Source: an uncultured Bacilli bacterium (GTDB taxonomy: Bacteria; Bacillota_I; Bacilli_A; RF39; UBA660). Taken from it: a stretch of DNA of 64,000 bases. This document shows, in pieces, positions 1 through 8,302 of this stretch (position 1 is its first letter; each line of letters begins with the position of its first letter). The stretch lies in contig CAKOUR010000009.1 of NCBI GenBank assembly GCA_934120635.1, forward strand, positions 15,567 through 79,566, given 5' to 3'. Below the pieces are notes generated by a model. The model saw only the letters and a program-made list of their open reading frames with translations. It did not search any database and was not told where the DNA came from. A program made the position numbers and the translations under genes.

Positions 1-1
1 T

Positions 2-205
2 TTGGTTGGAAAAACTATAGATGAAGCGCTTAAGATTATTGAAAATTATGATGATATGATAGAGGAAAAGGAATATGATAAGGATATTTTAGGGGAGGCT
101 GTTGTTTATGATGATATTGCTAAGCAACCTTCTAGGAAGAAGTGTGCTACGTTAACTTGGAATGGTGTTTATAAAAAATTGCTATCTTTAAAAGATGGTA
201 AGTAG
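2..205 (+). CDS. sufU: SufU-like Fe-S assembly protein, C-terminal part
   Basis: Only the last 67 codons are inside the window, so the true start lies upstream and the TTG at position 2 is not a start. The fragment carries the SufU C-terminal signature: GKTIDEA, then LGEAV, then KQPSRKKCATLTW, with the third conserved Cys in R-x-K-C-A-T-L. In Bacillota SufU is a zinc protein that accepts sulfur from the cysteine desulfurase SufS and passes it to the SufBCD scaffold. sufB does not follow, as it often does; a new promoter and sepF come next, so this is the end of its operon. The call rests on motif recognition; a NifU-like scaffold protein is the alternative. Confidence 0.85.
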   Translation: MVGKTIDEALKIIENYDDMIEEKEYDKDILGEAVVYDDIAKQPSRKKCATLTWNGVYKKLLSLKDGK

Positions 206-263
206 TTTTTTCTTTGAAGTAATTTACAGAAAAATCAAAAAAAAGTGAAATGTGATAAAAAAG

Positions 264-292
264 TTGTATTTCAAAAAAAACTAGTGTATAAT
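264..292 (+). promoter_or_regulatory. Promoter of sepF-divIVA
   Basis: TTGTAT, a 17-base spacer, then a perfect TATAAT preceded by TG. The start point would fall about 25 bases before the sepF ATG, which has the strong ribosome site AAGGAGAGG. Confidence 0.75.
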
Positions 293-322
293 AATTGTAA
301 GTTATGATAAGGAGAGGATACT

Positions 323-718
323 ATGGCTTTGAGTAAATTGAAGAAGATGATTGTAGATGAAATTGATGATGAAGAAGTAGAGGAGTCTGAAAAGAGTGAA
401 GATATGGTTAATAGTGTAGGAACAGGTAAAATGATTTTGTTAGAGCCTCGTGCTTATTCTGAGAGTCAACAAATTGCTGATCATTTGAAGAAGAAAAATA
501 CTGTTGTTGTGAATATGAAGAGGGTAACGCCTGATCAAGCAAAAAGAATTGTAGATTTTTTAAGTGGTACAGTTTATGCTTTGGGTGGAGATTTACAAAA
601 AATAGGTGCTGGTATTTTCTTATGTACACCTAAAAATGTTGATGTTGAAGGGGCTATTACTGATGATGATGATAAGGGGAAGAAGGCTAAGAATAACGAT
701 ATTGATTTAGATTGGTAG
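323..718 (+). CDS. sepF: Cell division protein SepF
   Basis: SepF binds the FtsZ C-terminus and the membrane and arranges FtsZ filaments into rings at the septum. The protein has 131 residues. The first 30 or so are acidic and poorly conserved (normally a membrane-binding helix and linker). The SepF core follows, with [19 protein letters not shown], then VVVNMKRV, then [23 protein letters not shown], and ends with FLCTPKNV. An acidic tail (DDDDKGKK) closes it. It is 17 bases upstream of divIVA, the same order as in many Bacillota division clusters, and both are driven by the promoter at 264. No ftsA/ftsZ is in view. Confidence 0.95.
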   Translation: MALSKLKKMIVDEIDDEEVEESEKSEDMVNSVGTGKMILLEPRAYSESQQIADHLKKKNTVVVNMKRVTPDQAKRIVDFLSGTVYALGGDLQKIGAGIFLCTPKNVDVEGAITDDDDKGKKAKNNDIDLDW

Positions 719-735
719 AAGTTAGAGGGTGAGTT

Positions 736-1155
736 ATGAAACGATTTAGTATTGTTAATAATGGATATAACATAGAAGAAGTGAATCAATTTATTGATAT
801 GGTTATTAAAAAGTTAGAACGATTGAGTGAAGATAATAATAACTATTTGATGCAATTAGAAACTTTGAAAAAGCAATCTAGTCAAAATGCTGATGTAAAA
901 GTTGCGAAGGCTTTGATTGCTGCTCAAGAGACAACGGATAAAATGAAAGAACTTGCTCGTACTGAGGCAGATTTAATTGTTAAAGAGGCTAAGGATAATG
1001 CTAGTGCTATTGTGCATGAAGCTTTGATTTCTGCTCAAAAGACTGAACAAGAGTTGGATATGTTGAAGAAAAGTTATAGTGTATATAAAACAAAAATGGA
1101 AAGTTTAATTAAGGGACAACTTTCTTTGTTAGAGAAGAGCAATATTGAAGAATAA
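736..1155 (+). CDS. divIVA: DivIVA-family division/polarity protein
   Basis: A 139-residue coiled-coil protein that starts with the DivIVA membrane-targeting segment (MKRFSIVNNGYNIEEVNQFID; the usual pattern is F-x-x-x-x-x-G-Y-x-x-x-E-V-D-x-F). Two heptad-rich helical stretches follow. DivIVA marks negatively curved membrane at poles and septa. It is short compared with B. subtilis DivIVA (about 164), mainly at the C-terminus. It is co-transcribed with sepF, and a terminator hairpin overlaps its last codons. GpsB, a shorter relative, is a less likely alternative. Confidence 0.88.
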   Translation: MKRFSIVNNGYNIEEVNQFIDMVIKKLERLSEDNNNYLMQLETLKKQSSQNADVKVAKALIAAQETTDKMKELARTEADLIVKEAKDNASAIVHEALISAQKTEQELDMLKKSYSVYKTKMESLIKGQLSLLEKSNIEE

Positions 1156-1169
1156 TCTCTTCTTTTTTT
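1131..1169 (+). terminator. Terminator of sepF-divIVA
   Basis: AGAGAAGAG pairs with CTCTTCT plus two more bases (about 9 bp including one G-U), followed by a run of seven T. The left arm lies inside the divIVA coding end. Confidence 0.7.
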
Positions 1170-1170
1170 G

Positions 1171-1199
1171 TTAACTTTTTTTTAAATATTTGGTACAAT
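1171..1199 (+). promoter_or_regulatory. Promoter of the cysteine desulfurase gene
   Basis: TTAACT, 17-base spacer, TACAAT. The gene starts 26 bases downstream behind an AAGGAAG ribosome site. Confidence 0.65.
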
Positions 1200-1224
1200 T
1201 GTAAAAGAAAGAAGGAAGAAGTTA

Positions 1225-2355
1225 ATGATATATTTAGATTATGCTGCAACAACACCGGTTGATAAAAGAGTGTTAAGTACTTTTAATAAAGTTTGTTTAG
1301 ATTATCCTGGGAATAGTAATTCGTTACATAAATTGGGGATGGAAGCAAAGGAACTTGAAGATTATACAACAGAAAGAATTAAAGAATTATTAAATTTAAA
1401 AGATGAAGAGATTGTTTATACTAGTGGAGCTAGTGAAGCAAATAATCATGTTATTAAGGGTGTGTGTTCTAAATATAAGAGTCGTGGTAAGCATATTATT
1501 ACTACCTTTTTAGAACATTCTTCAGTTTTATCTACGGTAAATTATTTAGCTAATCAAGGGTTTATTGTTGATTATGTAAAAATTAAAGATGATGGTCAAG
1601 TAGATTTAGAGCATTTGAAAAAATTATTAAATAATGATACCATTTTGGTTAGTATTTGTGCTGTTGATAGTGAACTCGGGATTAAACAACCTATTGAAGA
1701 AATTTCTAAAATTGTTAGAGATTATCCAAAGTGTTTCTTTCATGTTGATTGTACTCAAGCAATAGGAAAAATTCCTCTTTGCTTTGATGATATGGATTTT
1801 GCAACTTGTTCTGCACATAAGATTTATGGATTAAAGGGGATAGGATTATTGATAAAGAAGAAGAATATTATGTTAGATAATCTTATTCATGGAGGGAAAT
1901 CTACTACAGTTTATCGTAGTGGAACTCCAGCACTACCACTTATTGTTTCTACTATGAAAGCACTTGAATTGGTTATTCCTCATATTGAGGAGAATACTTC
2001 TTATGTTAAGGAATTAAATCAAAGTATTTTAGAATTTTTTAAGAAGTATCCTTCTGTTTTAATTAATAGTACTTCAAATTCTATTTATTCTACGATTAAT
2101 ATTAGTATTCTTAATATAAAGCCAGAAACTTTTATTCATGCAATGGATAATTATGATATTTATATTTCTACTAAGAGTGCCTGTTCTAGTTCTAATACAA
2201 TGTCTGATTCTGTGTATGCTGTGACAAAAGATCGAGAAAGAGCTATGCATAGTATTCGAATTAGTCTTTCTTTTAAAACGACAAAAGAAGAAATAGAAGA
2301 ATTTTTTAGATGTTTTGATTTATGTTATCAAAGTTTAAATTTTAAGGGAAATTAG
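1225..2355 (+). CDS. Cysteine desulfurase (NifS/IscS type)
   Basis: A PLP-dependent class V aminotransferase that releases sulfur from cysteine onto an enzyme cysteine. It is 376 residues long, the normal size. It opens with IYLDYAATTPVD. The PLP lysine is K199 in CSAHKIYG, the cofactor-binding HVDCTQA comes before it, and the persulfide Cys is C320 in STKSACSS, the short-loop form typical of group I (IscS/NifS) enzymes rather than SufS. It is not next to the sufU fragment but sits with a thioredoxin-like gene 1 base downstream, so it may serve tRNA thiolation or another sulfur relay (inference). A good promoter lies just upstream. Confidence 0.93.
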   Translation: MIYLDYAATTPVDKRVLSTFNKVCLDYPGNSNSLHKLGMEAKELEDYTTERIKELLNLKDEEIVYTSGASEANNHVIKGVCSKYKSRGKHIITTFLEHSSVLSTVNYLANQGFIVDYVKIKDDGQVDLEHLKKLLNNDTILVSICAVDSELGIKQPIEEISKIVRDYPKCFFHVDCTQAIGKIPLCFDDMDFATCSAHKIYGLKGIGLLIKKKNIMLDNLIHGGKSTTVYRSGTPALPLIVSTMKALELVIPHIEENTSYVKELNQSILEFFKKYPSVLINSTSNSIYSTINISILNIKPETFIHAMDNYDIYISTKSACSSSNTMSDSVYAVTKDRERAMHSIRISLSFKTTKEEIEEFFRCFDLCYQSLNFKGN

Positions 2356-2356
2356 A

Positions 2357-3349
2357 ATGAAAAAGATTTTTCTTTTGATTCTTCTTACTTTTTGTCCTTT
2401 ATCTTTTGTTTTTGCAGATACTAAAAATTCTGTTAATATTTATTTCTTTCATTCTAACACTTGTTCTCATTGCAAAGCTGAAAATAAATTTTTGCAAAGC
2501 ATAGAAAAACAATATGATAACGTAAATGTATATCGCTATGAGGTACATGATGAAAAAAATACTGATAAAATAAAAATGTTGGAAGATATTTATCAAATTA
2601 GTTTAGAAAGTGTTCCTGTAACGGTTATTGGTGATACTATTTTTTATGGTTTTTCTGATGATGTAAGTAAAAATGAATTTTTGAGGGCAATTTCTTATTA
2701 TTCTTTATATGGTTATCAAGATAAATTAGGGTATGCTTTTCAAGTAAAAACGTTACCAAGTTATCCTTATTCAAAAAATACTTTAAGTTATTCTTCCTAC
2801 TTAAAAAAGATGAATGTTAAAATATTAGGGATTCTTCCTATCTTTACTTTAGATAATTCTATGAATGCTAGTATTTTAGGTGTATTATCAGGGATTAATA
2901 TTATCTTTTTATGTTCTTTAGTTCTTTTCTTTTTTCTCATTCAAAAAGAAAAAGAACATAAAAATCGCTTATTTCTTTTTATTTTTTATTTTTTCTTTTC
3001 TTATTTAGGAAATATATATTTAATTAAACAAGGAATATGGTATTTTTTGTTTATTATTCTTTTTTTCTTTGTACTAATTTTCTATTCTTTAAAAAAGAAA
3101 AAATCTGTTTTTTGTCTTGCAGATATTGGATTAGTTTTATCTTTAATGGTTACTTTAATAACAAAATATTATTTTTCTTATACCATAGATATTTTTAATC
3201 ATATTAATCATTTATATCAGTTTACGGGACTAGATTGTTTTAGTTATTCCATTTATTACTTATTTCCTCTTTTCTTAATTTATCTTATCCTTCTTTGTAT
3301 TTTATGTTTAATTAATGAGAAAAAGAGTAATAAGAAGATTAATTTGTAA
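2357..3349 (+). CDS. Membrane-anchored thioredoxin-like protein
   Basis: This 330-residue protein has an N-terminal signal helix (about 1-20), an extracytoplasmic thioredoxin-like domain with the redox motif C36-S-H-C39, and a likely cis-proline in ESVPVTVIG. At least four very hydrophobic segments follow from about residue 175 to the end. The layout suggests a thiol oxidoreductase joined to a membrane part, loosely like CcdA/DsbD systems, but no CcdA motif is recognised. It starts 1 base after the cysteine desulfurase stop, without a clear ribosome site, so translation is probably coupled. A terminator follows. The exact function is unknown; the redox role is inferred from CxxC. Confidence 0.7.
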   Translation: MKKIFLLILLTFCPLSFVFADTKNSVNIYFFHSNTCSHCKAENKFLQSIEKQYDNVNVYRYEVHDEKNTDKIKMLEDIYQISLESVPVTVIGDTIFYGFSDDVSKNEFLRAISYYSLYGYQDKLGYAFQVKTLPSYPYSKNTLSYSSYLKKMNVKILGILPIFTLDNSMNASILGVLSGINIIFLCSLVLFFFLIQKEKEHKNRLFLFIFYFFFSYLGNIYLIKQGIWYFLFIILFFFVLIFYSLKKKKSVFCLADIGLVLSLMVTLITKYYFSYTIDIFNHINHLYQFTGLDCFSYSIYYLFPLFLIYLILLCILCLINEKKSNKKINL

Positions 3350-3385
3350 TAATAAATAATGAGAAGAAAGCAGTTTAAAATTTTT

Positions 3386-3429
3386 AGAAATTTGAGGAGT
3401 AAAATACTTAAATTTCTTTTTTCTTTTTG
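3386..3429 (+). terminator. Terminator after the desulfurase/thioredoxin operon
   Basis: AGAAATTT pairs with AAATTTCT, and the stem continues inward with G-U, A-T and G-C (11 bp, about 10-base loop), followed by a T-rich tail. The 314 bases between the flanking genes otherwise hold the rnr promoter and an inverted repeat; the stretch 3430-3542 shows nothing recognisable. Confidence 0.75.
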
Positions 3430-3542
3430 ATAAAGAATATTTATTGGTAGGAGAAAGTGGTGAAGAGTGATTGTTATAAAATGTATGTTTAAAAATAAAA
3501 TGTATGTAAAAATAAAATCTATAAAAAAGATAAGAAGAATTA

Positions 3543-3571
3543 TTGACTATAGGTCGTGTTTTTGCTATTCT
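3543..3571 (+). promoter_or_regulatory. Promoter of the rnr-capA operon
   Basis: TTGACT, 17-base spacer, TATTCT. It gives a 5' leader of about 85 bases that contains the inverted repeat at 3607-3645. Confidence 0.65.
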
Positions 3572-3606
3572 TTTATTAGGTAAATGATGTACATTTATGA
3601 TTAAGA

Positions 3607-3645
3607 TTAATAAAATACATAAGTTCCATAGAAGTATTTTATTAA
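3607..3645 (+). repeat. 12-bp inverted repeat in the rnr leader
   Basis: TTAATAAAATAC and its exact reverse complement GTATTTTATTAA are separated by 15 bases and end 6 bases before the rnr ribosome site. There is no T-run after it, so it does not look like a terminator. It could be an RNA stem that affects rnr translation or stability. Confidence 0.6.
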
Positions 3646-3663
3646 TAAAAAGAGGTGGAGATA

Positions 3664-5823
3664 ATGGAACAAGATATAATTAATTTGTTGTCTAATCCTA
3701 GCAGACCTTCAATGAGTTCTATTGAGATTAATGATGCTTTGGGTTATAAATCTATTGATGATTATAAGGCTGTTATGAAGTTGTTGGATGAATTATGTGT
3801 TAAGGGTATTCTTTATTATAGTGAAAAAAAGAAGAAATATTTGTTATTAAAGAATAGTCATTTAGTTAGTGGAAAGATGTTGATGAATCCAAAGGGATTT
3901 GGGTTTGTATCTATTGGTGAAGGAAAGAAAGATATTTATGTTCATCATGATAATTTAAATGGTGCTAGGAATTTGGATACTGTTTTAATTGAGTTGATAG
4001 GTGATAAGACTGAAGGAAGAGTTCATAGTATTTTGAAGAGAAATATGGAGAGTTTTGTTGGTACGGTTTATTTTAAGAATGGAAAATGTATGGTTCATCC
4101 GGATAATAAAAAGTTACTTGATATTGAGGTTATGAAAGAATGTCAAAAAGGGCTTGTTGATGGACATAAGGTTGTAGTAGAGCCTGTTGATGAAAGTAAA
4201 TATTTAGGTAGTGTTACTCATGTTATTGGTCATAAAAATGATGTTGGTGTAGATATTTTATCTTTTGTTTATGAAAATAATTTTAAGCCTCAGTTTCCAG
4301 AAGAGGTATTAGATTCGATTCAAGATTTGCCTGATAATATTGAGGGAGAAAATTTAAGTGGTCGTCTTGATTTAAGAAATAGAGTAATTTTTACGATTGA
4401 TGGAGATGATACCAAAGATATAGATGATGCCGTAAGTATTTTAAAGAATGATGATGGTACCTTTGAACTTGGTGTTCATATTGCGGATGTTAGTCATTAT
4501 GTAAAACCAGATACTTTATTAGATAAGGAAGCTTATGAAAGGGGAACTAGTGTTTATTTGGTAGACAGAGTAATACCAATGTTACCTCACCGATTATCAA
4601 ATGGAATTTGTTCTTTAAATCCAAATGTTGATCGACTTTCGATGTCTTGTATTATGAAGATTGATTCAACGGGTAAGATTATTTCTCATTGGATTGGGGA
4701 ATCTGTTATTCGTAGTAGAATCCAAATGACTTATAATAAGGTTAATGATATTTTAGACAAAGGAATCATTGATGAAGCTTATCAACCATTCGCTGATGAT
4801 TTAAGGATAATGCGACATGTATCAGATTTGTTGAGACAAAGAATGGTTAAACGTGGTTATATTGAATTTCATAGTAATGAAGCAAAAATTATTGTTGATG
4901 ATGCGGGAAAACCAGTTGATATTCGTTTGAGAAATGAAGGAACAGGAGAAAATATGATAGAAAACTTTATGGTTGCAGCGAATGAAACAGTTGCTAGTTC
5001 TATATTCTATCAACAATTACCTGGTATTTATCGTGTTCATAGTAAGCCTGATGAAAAGAGATTAAATAGTTTCTTCTGTTTCTTGGCTTCTCGTGGTTAT
5101 AAAGTAAATGGAAAGAAGAAAAATATTACAGCAAGAGATTTACAAAATGTCTTAAAGCAATTAGAGGATAAACCAGATGCAAAAATCCTTAATGATTTAG
5201 CAATTAGAAGTCAGGCTAAGGCTGTTTATTCAGATACTAATATTGGTCATTTTGGTCTTGGTAGTAAATGCTATGCACATTTTACTTCTCCTATTAGAAG
5301 ATATCCAGACTTAATTTTACATCGTTTGGTAAAAGATTATCAATATCATTATTCTCCAGAAGTTATTGAATATTGGAATAAGAATTTATCTATTATGGCA
5401 CTTCATTGTTCTGAGAAAGAACAAGATGCTGTTAAGTGTGAAAGAGATGTTGATGATATGAAGAAAGCTGAATATATGGAAAGTCATATTGGAGAAACGT
5501 TTACAGGAGTTATTTCTGGTGTACAAGAGTTTGGTGTTTTTGTTGAACTTCCTAATACAGTAGAAGGCCTTGCTAGAGTAGAGGATATGCCTCGTGGAGG
5601 ATATCGTTATATTGAAGATGCTATGTGTTTAATTAATAGTAAAACAAAAGATATATTTGGTTTTGGAGATGAAGTTATTGTTCAGGTAATTAAGGCTTGT
5701 AAGGAGAATTCAACTATTGATTTTAAGATTTTAGGAAAAGTGAAAGAAAAAGAGAATGAAAATAGTCAAGATTTGGATGAAAAATCAGATTCTAAAAAAT
5801 ATATTTTGAAAAAGAATAAATAG
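3664..5823 (+). CDS. rnr: Ribonuclease R
   Basis: A 3'-to-5' exoribonuclease of the RNB family, about 719 residues. Order of parts: an N-terminal winged-helix region, a cold-shock OB domain (MNPKGFGFVSIGEGKKDIYV), the RNB catalytic domain with the metal-binding motif DGDDTKDIDDAV, the HFTSPIRRYPDL motif, and a C-terminal S1 domain (GVISGVQEFGVFVELPNTVEGL) with a Lys-rich tail. ATG 3664 is chosen over the upstream in-frame GTG 3655, because AGAGGTGG sits 5 bases before the ATG and overlaps the GTG. It heads an operon with two capA genes; smpB, a common neighbour, is not here. Confidence 0.95.
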   Translation: MEQDIINLLSNPSRPSMSSIEINDALGYKSIDDYKAVMKLLDELCVKGILYYSEKKKKYLLLKNSHLVSGKMLMNPKGFGFVSIGEGKKDIYVHHDNLNGARNLDTVLIELIGDKTEGRVHSILKRNMESFVGTVYFKNGKCMVHPDNKKLLDIEVMKECQKGLVDGHKVVVEPVDESKYLGSVTHVIGHKNDVGVDILSFVYENNFKPQFPEEVLDSIQDLPDNIEGENLSGRLDLRNRVIFTIDGDDTKDIDDAVSILKNDDGTFELGVHIADVSHYVKPDTLLDKEAYERGTSVYLVDRVIPMLPHRLSNGICSLNPNVDRLSMSCIMKIDSTGKIISHWIGESVIRSRIQMTYNKVNDILDKGIIDEAYQPFADDLRIMRHVSDLLRQRMVKRGYIEFHSNEAKIIVDDAGKPVDIRLRNEGTGENMIENFMVAANETVASSIFYQQLPGIYRVHSKPDEKRLNSFFCFLASRGYKVNGKKKNITARDLQNVLKQLEDKPDAKILNDLAIRSQAKAVYSDTNIGHFGLGSKCYAHFTSPIRRYPDLILHRLVKDYQYHYSPEVIEYWNKNLSIMALHCSEKEQDAVKCERDVDDMKKAEYMESHIGETFTGVISGVQEFGVFVELPNTVEGLARVEDMPRGGYRYIEDAMCLINSKTKDIFGFGDEVIVQVIKACKENSTIDFKILGKVKEKENENSQDLDEKSDSKKYILKKNK

Positions 5824-5831
5824 GTGTAGAG

Positions 5832-7079
5832 ATGCAAAGAAGAAAGAAAAAGTTAAAGTTAGGTAATATTTTTATTGCAGTTAGTTTAGTTATTTTATTT
5901 TCTTTGGTTTTGATTTATTTTCTTGGTGGTGCTAACTCTAAAAATTTACAGCAAGAAGTAAAAAAAGATAATAAATTGCAAGAAAATAAGAAGGAAGAAG
6001 AGCAAGAGTATCAGGCGTCTATGGTTATGGTAGGAGATAATTTAATTCATTCTAGTATTTATAAAGATGCTAGTGATGGAAAGGGGGGCTACGACTTTAG
6101 AAAGATGTATGAGTTGGTAAAGCCTATTATTCAAAAATATGATATTGCTTACTATAATCAAGAAACTGTGCTTGGGGGAAAGGAACTTGGTGTGAGTGAT
6201 TATCCTACTTTTAATTCTCCTCAAGAGGTTGGAGATGCGATGATTGATGCTGGATTTAATTTGGTTTCTCTTGCTAGTAATCATACGATGGATTCTGGGG
6301 AGAAGGCTATTTTGGCATCAAGGGAGTATTGGGATAGTAAGAGTGATGTTTTGGCTGTTGGTAGTTATTCTAGTGCTGATGATCGGAATAAAGTTCGAAT
6401 TGTTACAAAGAATAATATTCGGTATACGATGTTGAATTATACTTATGGTACAAATGGAATAAGTGTTCCTAGTGGAAAAGAATACTTAGTTAATGTTTGG
6501 CCTACTAATTTAGAAATAAATGATGTAGAGAAGGATACACAATATCAAGAATATAAAAAACAAGTAAAGAAGGATATTGAACAAGTTAGAGATAGTGTAG
6601 ATGTTTTAATGGTAGCAATGCATTGGGGAGTAGAATATACAGATGAGGCTACAGAATATGAGAAAGATATGGCTTCTTATTTGGCAAGTTTAGGTGTAGA
6701 TATTATTATTGGTGCTCATCCCCATGTTATTCAGCCAGTTACTTGGATTGATAAGACTTTAGTAATTTATTCTTTAGGTAATTTTATTTCGGCTCAGTAT
6801 CAGACTGATGATTATAACAAGATGGTTGGTTTGATGACTAGTTTAGAGATAAAAAAGAAAGTAAAAGGAAAAGATGTAACGATTAGTATTTCTAATGTAG
6901 ATAATGATTTGGTATATACTTATTATAAGAATTGGCGAGGATTTAAAGTTGTTCCATTTTCTAGTTCGGAGATTGCTAATTATTTGCCTGATTATAAAAG
7001 AGTTCATGATAAATATGCTAAGGTGGTAAAGAAATATGATAATAATATTTCGGTAAAGCCTGCTTATGGAGAGGAATAA
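5832..7079 (+). CDS. CapA-family protein, first tandem copy
   Basis: A 415-residue protein with one N-terminal membrane helix (about 14-32) and a metallophosphatase-like CapA domain (MVMVGDNLIHSSIY, YNQETVLGG, SLASNHTMDSG, VAMHWGVEY, IIGAHPHVIQPV). CapA/PgsA proteins take part in poly-gamma-glutamate synthesis, but most family members have no proven role. No pgsB/pgsC partner is nearby, so a capsule function is not supported here. It overlaps the next capA gene by one base (TAATG). The two copies share long identical DNA tracts, for example 6330-6374 and 6453-6503. Confidence 0.9.
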   Translation: MQRRKKKLKLGNIFIAVSLVILFSLVLIYFLGGANSKNLQQEVKKDNKLQENKKEEEQEYQASMVMVGDNLIHSSIYKDASDGKGGYDFRKMYELVKPIIQKYDIAYYNQETVLGGKELGVSDYPTFNSPQEVGDAMIDAGFNLVSLASNHTMDSGEKAILASREYWDSKSDVLAVGSYSSADDRNKVRIVTKNNIRYTMLNYTYGTNGISVPSGKEYLVNVWPTNLEINDVEKDTQYQEYKKQVKKDIEQVRDSVDVLMVAMHWGVEYTDEATEYEKDMASYLASLGVDIIIGAHPHVIQPVTWIDKTLVIYSLGNFISAQYQTDDYNKMVGLMTSLEIKKKVKGKDVTISISNVDNDLVYTYYKNWRGFKVVPFSSSEIANYLPDYKRVHDKYAKVVKKYDNNISVKPAYGEE

Positions 7080-8290
7080 TGAAAAAAATAAGAAATAAGA
7101 AAAAGAAAAAATTTATCGTTTTAGTTCTTCTTTTCTTTATTTCTCTTTTTACTTTTGGAGGAGTAGTTCTTTATCAGTATTTTCCTGCTTTTGAACAAAA
7201 GAAAACAATAAAAAAGGAAAAAAATACTTCTAAAGAAAATAAGAAGAGTATAGAGAAATTATCTATGGTTATGGTAGGAGATAATTTAATTCATGATAAG
7301 ATATATTGGGATGCTAAGAATGAGGGTGGTTATGATTTTAAGCCTATTTTTAGGGAAATTAAACCTATTATTCAAAAATATGATATTGCTTATTATAATC
7401 AAGAGACAATTTTAGGAGGATCAGATATTGGGGTTTCTAGTTATCCTGCATTTAATAGTCCTTATGAAGTTGGAGATGCGATGATTGATACTGGATTTAA
7501 TTTAGTTTCTCTTGCTACTAATCATACAATGGATAGAGGAGAGAGGGCAATTTTAAATTCTAGGAAGTACTGGGATAGTAAGAGTGATGTTTTGGCTGTT
7601 GGTAGTTATTCTAGTACTGATGATCGAGATAAGGTTCGGATTGTTACCAAAAATAATATTCGTTATGCTATGTTAAATTATACATATGGAACGAATGGAA
7701 TAAGTGTTCCTAGTGGAAAAGAATACTTAGTTAATGTTTGGCCTGTTACTGGGAATAATCCTGATACAGATACTTTGTACCAAGAATATAAAAGTCAGGT
7801 AAAAAAAGATATTGAACAAGTTAGGGATAAAGTTGATTTACTTATTGTTGCAATGCACTGGGGAGTGGAATATCAAGCAATGCCTAATCGTTATCAGGAA
7901 GATATGGCTTCTTATTTAGCTAGTTTAGGAGTGAATATTATTATTGGTACGCATCCTCATGTTATTCAGCCAGTTACTTGGATTAATCAAACATTAGTAA
8001 TTTATTCACTTGGTAATTTTTTGTCTGCTCATGAAGTAGTTAATATGGCTAATCGGGTTGGTTTGATGAGTATGGTTGACATTTATAAAGAAAATGGTAA
8101 AATAGTACTAGAAAATTTGCGCAATGAATTATTGTATACTTATTATGATTCTTCTTATCGAGATTTTTTGATTATTCCTTTTTCTTCTATGGAAGAGAAG
8201 TATTTAAGTAATTATCGTGAAGTATATTCTAAATATAAAGGAATAGTTCAAGCATTAGATAAGAATGTAATTGTTCAATCGTTGAATTAA
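7079..8290 (+). CDS. CapA-family protein, second tandem copy
   Basis: A 403-residue paralogue of the gene before it, with the same plan: basic N-terminus, one membrane helix (about 13-33), then a CapA domain with MVGDNLIHDKIY, YNQETILGG, SLATNHTMDRG, VAMHWGVEY and TPIHV-type ending THPHVIQPV. One Ala-to-Thr change lies just before the HPH motif. Residues in the middle third are nearly identical to copy 1, while the N- and C-termini diverge. That points to a tandem duplication with later gene conversion (inference). It belongs to the rnr operon. Confidence 0.9.
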   Translation: MKKIRNKKKKKFIVLVLLFFISLFTFGGVVLYQYFPAFEQKKTIKKEKNTSKENKKSIEKLSMVMVGDNLIHDKIYWDAKNEGGYDFKPIFREIKPIIQKYDIAYYNQETILGGSDIGVSSYPAFNSPYEVGDAMIDTGFNLVSLATNHTMDRGERAILNSRKYWDSKSDVLAVGSYSSTDDRDKVRIVTKNNIRYAMLNYTYGTNGISVPSGKEYLVNVWPVTGNNPDTDTLYQEYKSQVKKDIEQVRDKVDLLIVAMHWGVEYQAMPNRYQEDMASYLASLGVNIIIGTHPHVIQPVTWINQTLVIYSLGNFLSAHEVVNMANRVGLMSMVDIYKENGKIVLENLRNELLYTYYDSSYRDFLIIPFSSMEEKYLSNYREVYSKYKGIVQALDKNVIVQSLN

Positions 8291-8302
8291 GGAAGAGGTG
8301 TT

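Noticed and set aside
5832..8290. A poly-gamma-glutamate capsule locus
   Set aside because: Only CapA-type proteins are present; no capB/pgsB ligase or capC/pgsC gene is near.
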